A DNA stretch of 64,000 bases, from the NCBI RefSeq assembly GCF_958450345.1, contig NC_088782.1, positions 5,775,501 through 5,839,500 of the forward strand, written 5' to 3'. The DNA is from Calliphora vicina. Taxonomy: Eukaryota > Arthropoda > Insecta > Diptera > Calliphoridae. The translations under genes were made by a program, and so were the position numbers. Under the pieces are notes generated by a model. It was not told where the DNA came from. It saw nothing but the letters and a program-made list of their open reading frames with translations, and made no database searches. This document shows positions 1 through 11,751 of the stretch, piece after piece (position 1 is the stretch's first letter; every line of letters begins with the position of its first letter).

Positions 1-483
1 ATTATTAAAAGAGGAATAGATTTCTTTAAATTGAATCTAAATAGAATAGCTACAATTTGCGAAAAGAACTACTTTATTAATAACATATTTTTATTTTAAT
101 TTTTAATTCTCGATTATTATTTTATTTAAAATAATGTTTGCATTTCCACATAATAAAATATATCTTATTATTACATATTATATATGGGGGATTTCATGCC
201 AAGTGAATCAACTTTTAAAATCGATGTCTTCCGTTCGGGATGAGATTTGCACACAATTCGGTCAAGAACTCTATGAGTTAGAGTGGGTCAAAATTTTACA
301 TTTTTTTAAAAAAAATTTCAAAATTGTTTTAAATTATTTTTCCAAATTTTTCATTTTTTTTTTAAATTTATTAGTGAAAAAAATTTAAGACAAAAATAAT
401 TTTTTGGTGAAAAAAATACGGTTAAAAACATATTTTTCACGATTTTGACCCATTGTAGGTCCAACTTACTACAACCTTACATA
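1..483. repeat. Dispersed fly repeat (fragment), left part
   Basis: This non-coding stretch resembles others at 2165-2660, 5455-6240, 8225-8726, 38430-39096 and 62172-63080. Shared landmarks are 'gattttgacccattgtaggt' and phrases such as 'gaactctatgagttagag'. It is interrupted by the small element at 484-1006 and the hAT-like element at 1045-2164, and resumes at 2165. I cannot assign the family. No gene is seen in it. Confidence 0.6.
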
Positions 484-1006
484 CAGTGGTGACCACCAAT
501 TTAAGACAAATACTTGAATTTTTTTCATCAACTGAATTTTAAGTGCGATAGAGCCAAAATAAAAGGACCTCCAAGGGTATGAAATTTATTATTAATGTTT
601 CTAGTTTCTGAAAAATGTTTGGAAAAATCGGTAAAACATATATGGACAAAGATATGTGGAAATACGTTGACCCACCTCAGCGAACATCCTCTGTTAATAA
701 CATGATATGACCGAAACTAATGGAACTAAAAATACGAAATTTGGTCGGAATATTTTATAATAATAAAAATATAATGATATAAATGTGAGAAAATATGTTT
801 ATTTAAAAAAAATTTTTTTGGCCAAGTTGTAGAAAAATTGTATGTGTTCGTGGTGAATATGTATGAATTGACACAGTCGAATAAAACACACTTGTGTGTT
901 AAAACAGTCCTCATGCATACATATTTGTGGAAATATTTGAAAAAATAATTGACAATCACGTGGAATTTAGCAAACAATTTTTGTCTTAAATTCCTGGCCA
1001 CCACTG
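484..1006. mobile_element. Tc1/mariner-type MITE, 523 bp, TA target duplication
   Basis: The ends are inverted repeats: CAGTGGTGACCACC at the left, and at the right the reverse complement of CAGTGGTGGCCAGG; both continue into AATTTAAGACAAA. TA flanks each side (482-483 and 1007-1008). The host repeat on either side joins into the phrase 'cctta(ca)tacatcgttgc' seen uninterrupted near 38710. No open frame of note lies inside, so it is a non-autonomous copy. Confidence 0.7.
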
Positions 1007-1289
1007 TACATCGTTGCCATGCTCTATGAAATATATATCATTAGCAGGGCAAGGATTTCTATGCAAATGAATGTTTGTAGTCAGTAACTCAAAATCACTT
1101 TTGACAATTTATCTTTCCGAATAGAAGAATTTGCAATAAAATGGCATCGATTTGTTGTTGCATATTTTGTTATAAATGCATATTTTTCATTTAAATGCAT
1201 ATATTTAGCATATTTTTCCATTTTATTGCATGTTTAATTTTTTTTTGGATATATTTTTATAGCAGCAAATAGTCTAAAGGTATTTTATT

Positions 1290-1500
1290 CAAAACTTATT
1301 CATGTAACATGTTTAGCACATGGTTTACATCGAGTAGCCGAAGAAATTAGATATCAATTTGAAGGTATAGATTTATTAATTTCGAATGGAAAAAAGTGTT
1401 TTTAAAGGCTCTATCTCGTGTTGCTAAATTTAAAGACAAGTATCCAGTACAATTACGTACACATTTCGATTCTTTAGAATTCAATTGCAAAAGTATTTAG
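1290..1500 (+). pseudogene. hAT transposase fragment
   Basis: Translation in one frame gives VTCLAHGLHRVAEEIRYQFEG-like residues, then LLISNGKKCF; a shift at about 1400 leads to KALSRVAKFKDKYPVQLRTH. These are recognisable pieces of the catalytic region of hAT-family transposases. No start is visible and the frame is broken, so it is dead. It lies inside the element with the 8-bp target duplication. Confidence 0.65.
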
Positions 1501-1549
1501 TTAGTAGCAAACCTTTTACAAAAACTGAAAAATTTTAGCGATAATACAG

Positions 1550-2010
1550 TTTTTGGGTCATTTTGACCCAAACGAGATACAGGGTTAATCTCCAACAATT
1601 TTTATACCCTACACCACCATACTGGAGAGGGTATAATGCGTTTGTGCCGATGTTTGTAACGCCCAAAAATATTGGTCTAACACCCACTTTAAAGTATACC
1701 GATCGACTTAGAATCACTTGCTGAGTCGATCGGTATACTTAAGCATTTATCGGCCCAAGGACCAATCCTATTGAAACTGGCTGAAATAGGTCCATTATTT
1801 TCATTATTAATTTCATATAAAAAGTAAAATTTTGCATATATCTGAACGTTGACCTCGATGAGCGTCCCGAAATCGTTGTCCGATTTGGCTCAAATTTTCA
1901 GCACTTAACTTTTAGGACTAGAGTCACAATATTCCACCCGGCACTCTTTGAAATCTAAAAAAAATCGGCTGTCACCCTAATGTACATATATATTGAAACT
2001 GTGACCTCAA
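1550..2010. repeat. Second dispersed repeat family ('taccctacaccacc' type)
   Basis: The segment carries 'tataccctacaccaccata', 'cgatgtttgtaacgcc' and 'gtataccgatcgactta'. Similar words occur, sometimes inverted, at 19660-19770 and 63840-63930. No coding potential was recognised. Confidence 0.5.
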
Positions 2011-2164
2011 ATGTAGATTTTTCTTGTATTAACAAATATATTTCAAATACAAAAATAGTTTTTATTGCATATTTTTGTAATTTTTAGTGCATATTTTCTC
2101 TCTTTATAGTGCATATTATAAGCGCATATTTTTAATTTTTTAGTGCATGAAAATCCTTGCCTTG

Positions 2165-3600
2165 ATCATTAGATATCCATATTGTCTATATTAATGACTT
2201 AGTAATCCAGATATAGATACAAAATCGAGGTTGTCCTGGTTTTATCCTTATATCTCAGCCTTTTGTGGGCCGATTTTCTATAGCGGATATATTGATGTAT
2301 GTGTGTAAGTTATTTGGGCGATACGGAAATTCGATTTCAACATACAGACGGACATCCCTATATCGACTTCGCTATCTATAACGATCTTTTTGATCACGTT
2401 TTTCTTATGAAAAAGAAATTCGGGTTAAAAAATATTTCTCGATTTTGACCCATATTCTCGATCCGGATATAGGTAAAAAAAATCGAGATAGTAGTGGTTC
2501 TTTGCTTATATCTCGGCCATATAAGATTCGAGATTGATTTCATGTCAACTTTTAAAATCGATATCTTCCGGTCGGGATGAAATTTGCACCAAGGTATCCA
2601 GCACAATTTTTCAACAAGATCGGTTGAGAACTCTATGAGTTAGAAGGGGTCAAAATTCGAAATTTTTTAGAACCAATTGTTTTTTCTCTTCCATGTAACT
2701 TATTACATATTGTTCTTAGCAAAATGTGTCCCAAATACTTTAGGTAGCTATTTCTTCAATCTTTCGAAATTTTTTTTTAAAAAATAAATAAAAAAGATGT
2801 TGAGATTAAAGGAAAAGACCTGATTTCTTTTGAGCAAAAATAAAAATGACCCATTTTGAAAAAAGGAAGATTTTGCAAAAAAGTCAATTATTTTATGACA
2901 ACTTGCATCCCACTAAGAGCCAGTTTTTGACTTCGTATTTAAATATGAATTATATTTAAGTTCTATTTAAATACGAAAATGAGTTTCTCAGTGCTGTTTT
3001 AAATGATACTTAAATGGCCAACGTTAGCCAAAAAACAGTTAGATTTTGTAAAAAAAAGAAGTAAACAATTTTATGTCTGAGTTACAAACTATTTATTTGG
3101 ATAGATATCCAACTCTCATCCCACTTAGCGACCAAATAGGTATTCAAGGAAATTATATAAGATTTCTTTTGAAAAAAAAGTCAAAAAAGTTTTTGATTTC
3201 GGAAAAAAATTTCAATATTTTTTAAATTACTTTTTGGCTAAGAACAATAGGTAATAAGTTACATGGATGAGAGAAAACACCTGTTTGGCCAAAATGTCGA
3301 CCGATCTTATTGAAAAATTGTGTCTAATCTGTTAAAAAAATTTATTAAAAAAAAATTGGGGAAACAATTTTAGTGAAATAAAAATGTTGGTACCAACAAC
3401 ATACATATTTTTTGAAAAATAGGTAAAAAATAATCGAAGTAACCCGATTTTTTTTTTCACAACAAAAATTTTTTTTTGCACTAATAAATTAAAACATTTT
3501 TTTTTTTAAATTTAAAATAATTAAATTTTTTTTTTCAAAATGGGAGCGTTGAAAAAATTAGTCATATTAGCTATCGTAAAACTCATGTCGTAGTATTAAC
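2165..3600. repeat. Dispersed fly repeat continued, then AT-rich DNA
   Basis: From 2165 the repeat interrupted at 483 and 1044 resumes (words such as 'atatccatattgtctatatt', 'tgtgggccgattttc'). From about 2660 the sequence is AT-rich with no recognisable gene. Confidence 0.5.
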
Positions 3601-5455
3601 TAATTGTTTATAAAAAAATCGAAATTCAGCACTAACGAATATTTATTTATATTCGAGATAATCAGCATGTTGTAGCAAATAAAAGTTTGATGGATGTAGT
3701 TTTTCATACAAAGTAGATTAAAGACTTTTTCGATTAAAATTAATACAAAAACAAAATTACAATATTTTGGAAATTCCAATTAATGATGCACATTGAATTC
3801 CTATTACAAAAATCAAAAAGGTATTAAATCTTAAATCCAGATAAATTATCTAACAACTCATGCCAACCCCATTAACTTACTACTCTTCTCCAGTCCATAT
3901 AAATACACAACATGCAAGTAAATTGGTTAAAACAACAAAACCTGTCGAACCACTAGCTAAAACCAAACGAATGAAAATTGAAAAAAAGAACTTTAAATTA
4001 AAAACCAAACAACCCCATTAACTATTAGACTTGTCAAGAAGAGGAGAGAAACAAACACACGAAACAATTAGAATGTATTTGAAGAAAAAAAAAAAACATA
4101 AAATAAATCTGCAACACCTGCATTTGTTCCTGATGGACTTTTTAATACGAGCCAATAAAGCCAATTCCAGTGTAAAGGATCACAACAGTATGCCCTCCCC
4201 TTTTGATAACTAAGTAAGGAAGTAAGAAATTATAATGATAATTACGATGACGATAATGTGTACTTCTTGTTCATGTTGTTGTTGTTGCTGCTGTGAAGGA
4301 AGTATTAAAAACAACAATACACCATAACCACCAAATTCACCACCATTCAAAGAAAAACAAAACAACACATCGAACTTAAATTCAAACCCTCCTCACTGCC
4401 TACTTACTGAACACGCACTTTATGTGATAGATATTGTTAATGTAGAATAGATGTCACTACAGGATGAATACTGAAATACAATAAGGACATTTTAGTTGGT
4501 GTTGTTGTTGTTGTAAGACAGTGAATTCCTTTGCAAGGGTGCTAAAATACGAGTTAAACTTAAATGTCTATTAACTTTATGCCTTAGCAAGGGAAATGTA
4601 CTTGTATTAATGCTACATGATGCTACACTCACAAAACAAATGTTAGTTGCGATAAACGATGCAGGTTATAGACAATTTATAGTTGTCCTCAAATGTTATC
4701 AAAACCGGCCAAAATATAAAAAAAATATGTCTCAGTTCTCAAATACTGCAATTTGAATTAGATTTTTAAAAGTTTAAAGTTTTTTTTTCGAACTTTGTAA
4801 ACATTTTTGATTACTGTGATAATATTCCTAGATTTCTTATGTTTCAAAATGTTGTAATTATTTTCGAATTATTAATTTTTTTTTTTTTTTTTTAATTTCT
4901 TAAAATGTTTAATAGTTTGTAATAATTGATTCTTACTGTACAATACAAAAAACTCTGTCTCTAAATAAGTGCAATTAATATTTTTATTTTAAAAGCCTTG
5001 ATTTTTTTACAATTATAATTGAATTTTTATTATATCGTTTAGAGATTTCCCCTTGACAATTTGATGATTTCATCCTTGAAGTTTTGAATTCGTTAAATTT
5101 TTTATCAATATTTGTCATGAGTGTAACATGCAGAATTGTACAACATTTTTGGACCATGACTTGTGTTCGTTATTTTTAACCAAGAGGACTTGTACACACA
5201 TACATTGAAAAAATCGTTCAATACGAAGCCAGACTTAAAAGTCACTTCACAACTGTATAAAATCTTATTTTATTTGGGCTCATACGCAATGTTTTTTGCT
5301 TTTGATTTCTTAAGGAACGTTGAATGGGTCAATATTAAAATATGTTGTAAGTAAATCTGCCATTTCTAACTGCTATGAAAAAATCTAAAATCTGAAGTCC
5401 CAAAATGGATAATAGTTTCCAAATTGTTCATATTATTCTTTTACTAGCCCAGACG
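3600..5455. other. No gene recognised
   Basis: This is AT-rich sequence with simple tracts (for example the 'ttgttgttgttgctgctg' run near 4270). A TATA-like 'catataaatac' occurs near 3897 but no convincing downstream coding exon follows. Short open frames here look random. Confidence 0.5.
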
Positions 5456-6240
5456 AAATTTTTATACCCTTCACCATGAGTGGCAAGGGTTTGTCATTTC
5501 TATATTTTTCATTTGTGACCCCACAAAGTATGTATATATATTCTGGATCGTTATAGATACCGAAGTCGATATAGCCATGTCCGTCTTTATGTTGAAATCA
5601 ACTACCCGTAGCCCCAAATAAATTACAATACATGATTCATACATCAATATATCGAGAATTCTTCCTGCTTGGTTGATATTTTAAATCGGTCCACAAATGG
5701 CTGAGATATAAGGAAAAAACAGGGAGAACCTCGATTTTTGGCCCATTTTGTATCTATATCTGGATTACTAAGTCATTAATATAGACAATATGATAGATAT
5801 TTCAAAGTCCATTGCGACTATGTATATAAGACTATAGTAAGTTGGATCTACAATGGGTCAAAATCGGGAAAAATATTTTTTAACCCGATTTTTTTTTTAA
5901 TCCAAAATTTTTTAAAATTTGGAAAAAACTTGTTCAAAAAATTAAAAAACAATTTCGAAAAAATAAATTTGAAGAACAATTACAAAAATATTTAAAAAAA
6001 ACAATTTTTAAATTTAATAATTTATTGAGCTTTAGTCACTTTTATAATAAACAAGGTTTATTATAAAATGACCTAAAGCTCAATAAATTATTAAATTTAA
6101 ACATTGTTTATTATAAAAGTGACTAAAGCTCAATAAATTATTAAATTTAAAAATAAATAAAAAGGTCGAATAAAATATAATTACCAAAAACAATAATAAG
6201 ATTCGGCACAGCCGAGTATAGCTCTCTTACTTGTTTTTAA
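5455..6240 (-). repeat. Dispersed fly repeat, reverse orientation
   Basis: It ends with 'ggcacagccgagtatagc' followed by 'tctcttacttgttttt', the reverse complement of the start of the copies at 8225 and 62172. Internal words 'gtaagttggatctacaatgg' and 'ggctgagatataagg' match the other copies in reverse. Confidence 0.65.
6008..6152. repeat. Inverted plus direct triplication of a ~46-bp unit
   Basis: The unit AATTTATTGAGCTTTAGTCA with its flanks occurs once forward (about 6010-6055), then inverted (6058-6104), then again inverted (6105-6152). The first two form a near-perfect hairpin; the last two are direct repeats. Confidence 0.7.
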
Positions 6241-6304
6241 TCACATTAGCTTATAAATGTGTCAGATATTATCTTTTCTAAATCATTAATTTTCAATTGT
6301 TATT

Positions 6305-6560
6305 TAGGTCAAATTGGACAGCAAAAAAAAGGTTTAACAGATATTGGCAAGGCAAAAGAAGTCGAACAAATCTTTCGAAGAGCACCGAACACTTCTATCA
6401 GAAAAGCAGCTCGTAGAGTTAAATGCTCAGATGAGCGCAGAGCCAAAGCTAATGCTGGGTTGAAGTCGTATAAAGTTCAGACATTTCCATATCGCAATGC
6501 GGTAAAGAATTTAGAAGCCAACGAACGGCGGAAAAATATTGGTTTTTATATTTTTATTTA
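6305..6560 (+). pseudogene. Tc1/mariner-like transposase, N-terminal helix-turn-helix fragment
   Basis: The translation includes RRAPNTSIRKAARRVKCSD and LKSYKVQTFPYRNAVKNLEA. This pattern is known from the DNA-binding half of insect Tc1/mariner-superfamily transposases. The catalytic domain is absent downstream, so it is a truncated remnant. The assignment rests on remembered motif similarity. Confidence 0.55.
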
Positions 6561-6676
6561 ACTTAATACAAAGTATAAGTTTTTGTTGGCTCACTTTTTA
6601 TTCGTAAAATTCATAAATATATGAAAATTGGAATTTTTGCTAGTTTTTTGGTTTGCTTTTCCTAAATCATATTAGT

Positions 6677-7128
6677 TGTGTTCGCGTACTTGATAATTTG
6701 TAATAATTTGTACAAATTATCACTGGAAGTTAGCGGATTCCGTTCGTTTACTTTTAAAAACTTGTAACGAGAGAGCAAGAGAGTGTTAAAAGTGACAGTT
6801 CGTTAGATAGAGAACATGATATTTTTTACTGGACATTTTTTGTCCAATAAAAAATATCAACATAAAAAATATCTTTAGAACACATTGTTGAAAATGTAAA
6901 CAAAATAAAAAAAGTTGAAAATTAACATAATTTACAAGTCTTGCAAAGAAAAGAAGTAAAATAACACAAAACAAACGTTTTAAATTGATTTATAATAAAA
7001 TACAACTTATTTTTACAAATTGCTGTTCGCGTACTTTTTTTGGATATTTTTTTGATGGAGAGTAAATGTATTTTTACGCTCTAAATTAAAGTTACTGGAT
7101 AATTTTTACTGGAAAGTACGCGAACACA
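6677..7128. mobile_element. MITE with TGTGTTCGCGTACTT terminal inverted repeats
   Basis: TGTGTTCGCGTACTT at 6677-6691 is matched by AAGTACGCGAACACA at 7114-7128, an exact 15-bp inverted pair. A third 'gttcgcgtactt' lies inside near 7025. No clear target duplication and no transposase were found, so the superfamily is unassigned. Confidence 0.65.
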
Positions 7129-8224
7129 CTTATTGTTACCAACATTTCCATCTATAGAATCTTCTTCTTATAAATAATATTGATACCACGCGGTTATTAA
7201 CATTGTTTATGAGTATGACAACAGTTACTGTGAATCAGTTTTAAAAGCTTTGGGTAATCATTGTAGAAATATATAATACTGGAATTTGCTAGAAGATGGA
7301 GCGGATTCAGCAACTTTTGCTGAGGATTCAGAAACTTGTGTTTTTAAAGGGCGTAATATAATTATGTGTATTAAAAGATAATGAATTTCTTAGGAATAAA
7401 AGAATCCAAAGAAAACCAAACAAGAAATAGTTTTCCTAGAACAAAATACAGCTGTTCCATCAGTTTCTTTAGAGAATGTTCCAGAGTATCTAGGAATATC
7501 TGAAATAGTCAAGTCATGAGGTGTTGTGCATTACTATGCCAACATGAGGTGTTGTGCATTACTATGTTTATTTTGATTTTAAAATGTATCTATGTACGAG
7601 TATTATTAACTAAATCTTTGTATAATTATGTATGATTTATACATACAACACCAAGTAAGTATGTACATTAAAAGCATACAATTTTATTAGCAGTTTTACA
7701 CTTAATCTATAATTTACTACGCTGCTTTAGAAATGCTACACAAAAAGCTGTAGTAAGTTTGTTAAGTTTACATGAAATGTTGATGTTGTTATTCCGTTTG
7801 TAACACATCAAAATATTGGCCATAGATCCGTAAACATTATTAATATAGCTATGTTCGTTCATTTGTGTATCGATATGGCCTAGAGGGAAGGACTTAGGGC
7901 TATGAAATTTTCTCCAAATATCCAAAACTCTATTTATCAGAATTTTTTGGAAAATGGGCAAAATCGGTCAATTAGAACAAATTGTCCGTCCGACACGATA
8001 TGGTCTGAACTAGGAGATCTAGAAAACCGGCAAAAATAATTATTTCAAATAGTAACTTCGTGTCCAATAATTAACAAAATAGGGTTGAACAGGTAAAAAG
8101 TTTTGAATCAAAATATATGGAAAACATATAAATATTTTGTTAAGAATTAGTGTGCTGATTTTGACCCCCCCCATAACATTTAAATCCTTGAATCTAGAAA
8201 TGTGAATTTGCTAGTAAAAACAAG
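7129..8224. other. No gene recognised
   Basis: AT-rich sequence with short random frames. A pair of direct repeats of 'tgaggtgttgtgcattacta' lies near 7520-7565. Nothing else is supported. Confidence 0.45.
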
Positions 8225-8726
8225 TAAGAGAGATATATTCGGCTGTGTCGAATCTTATATACCCTTCACCAAATTATACTTCAAAATAAAATTTTAAATA
8301 TTTTTAGGTAAACATAAAAATTTTTTTTTTAATTTTTTGGAAAAAAAATGTTTCGAATTTTTTTAATATTTACCGAAAAAAAACTTCTGGTGAAAAAAAA
8401 ATCGGGTTAAAAAACATTTTTCCGATTTTGACCCATTGTAGGTCCAACTTACTATGGTTTTATATAAGTCATTGCAAAGGTAAAAAATCGAGGTTGTCCT
8501 GTTTTTTTCCTCATATCTCAGCCATTTGTGGACCGATTTTGCTGATTTTAAATAGCAAACTTCTCGAAAGCATGTCTGACAGAATTATTGAAGATTTGGA
8601 TCCCGAAGATATCTGGGGTTTTCAGAAAATTTATTTCAACAGACATACGGACATGGCTTAATCGACTCCGCTATCTATAAGGATCCAGAATATATATACT
8701 TTATAGGGTCGGAAATGGAAAATGTA
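8225..8726 (+). repeat. Dispersed fly repeat, split by the CACTA-like element
   Basis: It starts 'agtaagagagatatattcgg', matching the copy at 62172. It runs through 'tgtctgacagaattattgaa' to 'atatactttatagggtcgg', after which the CACTA-like element is inserted. The remaining end ('ggtgaagggtata') resumes at 14298. Copy 62172-63080 shows the uninterrupted arrangement. Confidence 0.7.
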
Positions 8727-8849
8727 CACAGAGAAAACAGTACCTAATAAATACATAGTAAAATAGAACAACATTTATAAGATTTCTCTATGGTTTTTTT
8801 TCAAGAAGAAATTCTTATTATTTTTATAAGGAAAACCTTTTTTAAAAAA

Positions 8850-9075
8850 TCAAGAAGAAAACTTACGATTTTTACTAGGCTTTCTTATTGTTTTTTTCAA
8901 AAATGTTTTCTTCTTGATTTTACTAGGCTTTCTTATTGCTTTTTTCAAAAAGATTTTCTTCTTGATTTTACTAGGCTTTCTTATTGTTTTTTTCAAAAAG
9001 ATTTTCTTCTTGATTTTACTAGGCTTTCTTATTGTTTTTTTCAAAAAGATTTTCTTCTTGATTCTGTAAGGCTAT
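8850..9075. repeat. Left subterminal tandem repeats of the CACTA-like element
   Basis: A unit of about 51 bp, 'tactaggctttcttattg' plus a T-rich spacer and 'ttttcttcttgatt', is repeated about four times. The reverse complement (AATCAAGAAG ... CCTAGTAAAA) is the motif of the right subterminal region. Such arrays are binding sites for transposon-encoded proteins in known CACTA elements; that role here is inference. Confidence 0.75.
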
Positions 9076-9265
9076 CTCTTTGTTTATTTAAATAATACTT
9101 CTTGATCTTGTTTGATATTATAATTGAATTTTTATTCATATATTTACTTATTCATATGTTTACTTAGAAATAAAAATTAAGTATTATTAACAGTATATTT
9201 TAAAAATATAATAAAATATATTTACTTAGAAAGTAATTTAATATAAAAATAAAAATTTAATATTA

Positions 9266-11674
9266 TTACCAGTATTTTTTTACTCGAATAACTTTAAGTC
9301 CATTGTTCAGTAAGTAAAAATGGATAGGTGGACCGTCTAAATCGAGCAAGTCAATGACATGAAATGTTTCTGTTTCATTTCCTATCAAATAAGATTGAAA
9401 TCTTTGAGAAAAGTTCAGGTTTATAAATTTCTTACCAACCATTTTTATATTGTCTTCTTTGCATAAAAAGTCGACAATTTCATAAATATTTAGGGTATCG
9501 TCTTTAGTTACAGTGACTATATAATTAACTTTAAACGTTTTTCCACGAAAAACTATTTTATTCGTTCTTTTATACAAATGAAGATCGGTGAAATTTACTG
9601 AATACTTAACTGGTTTAATATTCTTCACTTCTTCAAAATAGAATTCATGCTGAAAGAATTCGTTATTCAAAATGAAATTTGCAAATCTTAGAGAGGACTT
9701 TATAGCTAAGGTTAGTGGGACATTTGTTCTAGAAGTAATGTTACGTACATATTGCTTGTGCAATTGATGTTCAGCCTCGAACCTAAATGACCATAAATAT
9801 TTAAGAGGACCTAACTTTTTAATTATTGTAGGATAATGGACAAGATTGTGGTATTTTGGTTTCAAATGTTCTTTAAATAACTCTTGATACATTTCATTAT
9901 GTTGTTTAATTAACAATTCCAAGTTATTTAAGGTTGTATCATTGTAATTCGGTAATAGCAAAAGATCAAGCAATTTAACAAACAAAATTAAGAATTTATT
10001 TACCATATCCTCAGGATCTACTAGATCCCCTATCATTAAAAGAATGAGATGGAAAAATGTTTTCATCTGCTTTGCGTTCATTTTAAAAGTAGCGTTATCT
10101 ATATGATGTTTCTGAATGGGTGGACTTATATTTCCAATTTCAGTTTCACCGTACTGAAACATCTGCTTTCTATAATTTAAGGTATCTATACAAAAATTTT
10201 TTTTGGTATAAATAAAATAATTTAAAATTTGCGAGAGATTGTATTTACAAACTCCAAGAAATATATCGTGCATTATATCACACGCAATATTATCAGTAAT
10301 ATGAAAACATGGCAAGGAATTGAAAATTGACACATTTTTTATACCAGTAATATCTGGACTATTTAATAAAACATCGCTATTATAATTACTTATATTGCGC
10401 AAAGAAGAAGGAACTTGAAAGCAATCAGTACGAGTGTGATGTTTGTTCCTCTTGCATACCCTACAAAAATAATTTGCTGAAAACGAACTGACATAACCTA
10501 ATGCAGTATTAAGGCCAAGATTATCACCTAATATTTGTGCCAACTTAAAAAACAATCTATAATTAGTTCCATCTACATTGATTTCTAAGCCATCAACTTC
10601 TAATGTCTTCAATATTTTTATAAGGGGAGTTAGAGAAATAGTGATTCCATTATCACGTAAATCTTTACTTTTTATAAATCCTGCAACAAATACATTTGCA
10701 AGTTTACTTATTTGAAAGTGTGGTACGATTGGAAAACTGTAGTATATGCCACAAATTTTTTGTTGTCCGGACTTTGAACCCAAAGGGTCATTTACTTCAA
10801 AATCGTCAAGATACAAAAATAATGGAAATGTTTCATTGAATTTACCCTTGTTTGAATTTTGCCAGAAATCGCCATTAATAAAATGTGAATAAGAACTACT
10901 TTTTAAATATTGTGTAATATTTAGAAGCGATGCTTTAAGAACTCCTTTGCTTTCAAAATATTTTTTTATTTGAAAAGGAATGTCTTCAAGCGTAATTTCT
11001 GTTTTTGCTGATGTCAAAGTGGGATTGTTGTTTACAACGACTTCAGAAAGTTCTTCGCTAAGAATATATTTTTGTGGGTGTTTATAGAGATTAAGATTTT
11101 CTAGTTTTTTTAAAAAATTGTATTCACTATTTACACTAGAGAATGGCTTAGAAAATGCATTGATGGCTTCGACTAGCGAAGAATTCCCATCATCGATTTT
11201 AAGAGATGTTGTTATGAAATTATAAACTGGTGTTGTGATACACTGTGTAACTGAATTTTGAATATCAATTATGTCCTTACGAGAAAAATTTTTGTTAGAG
11301 TGAAGCTTTAATAGAAATGATATTATTGATTCTTGATAGGAAGAAGTGAAGTTTTATACAAGTTGCATTTGATTGTCAGAAAATGTATTAGATTCAGAAT
11401 TCGTCAAAGCTGGTACATTTGGTAAAAGTTGTAGTTGATTTTCAGAAATTGCTTCAGTTTCACAACTCGAAAGTGATGAGTTAACAAATTGTTTACTATG
11501 TTTTTTTAAATGGTTCTGGTATCTATATATATTAAGAAAAATCTGATCGCAGTTTTGTTGAACGCATCGAAATTCATATATTGCTGGTGTCCCATGAATT
11601 GATTTTAAATGTTTTATAAGATCATTTGAAGTTGAATAACTTTTTGTACAAATAAAGCAAGCAAGTAAAGTCAT
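9266..11674 (-). pseudogene. C2H2 zinc-finger / tnp2-like DDE transposase, one in-frame stop
   Basis: The frame starts at an ATG (11674) and runs 803 codons to 9266, broken only by one TAA at 11356-11354. Residues 1-50 hold two C2H2 fingers: CFIC with later histidines, then CVQQNC followed by HLKKH. After the stop the same frame stays open without another break, so the two halves form one gene. The second half has LYLDDFEVNDPLGS (likely first catalytic Asp), a CRVC...HH...C knuckle, DIMHDIFLGV, and FRFEAEHQLHKQ. These resemble animal CMC/EnSpm tnp2-type transposases, known to me from family patterns. It would cut and join the element's ends. Either the copy is recently inactivated or two proteins are made. 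The final residues KVIRVKKYW precede the stop at 9266. Confidence 0.65.
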
Positions 11675-11751
11675 TTTTGAAAAAACGAATGTAATATTAC
11701 TGTAATTTGCTTAATAAATTTGCAACAGAAGAAAAATCCTCAGACTTCAAA

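Larger units (their letters stand above)
1045..2164. mobile_element. hAT-type transposon remnant, 1.12 kb, with 8-bp target duplication
   Basis: ATCATTAG occurs directly before the element (1037-1044) and directly after it (2165-2172), the 8-bp duplication typical of hAT elements. The termini are imperfect inverted repeats (CAGGGCAAGGATTTCTATGCA-like against CAAGGCAAGGATTTTCATGCA-like). Many 'GCATATTTTT' motifs lie just inside both ends. Around 1296-1402 a broken frame reads HVTCLAHGLHRVAEEIRYQF, a stretch characteristic of hAT transposases. The interior from about 1550 to 2010 is a second repeat family. Confidence 0.75.

Noticed and set aside
8790..9095. 101-codon frame of repeated TRLSYCFFQKDFLLD units, and its antisense
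   Set aside because: Translation of the subterminal tandem repeats of the CACTA-like element.
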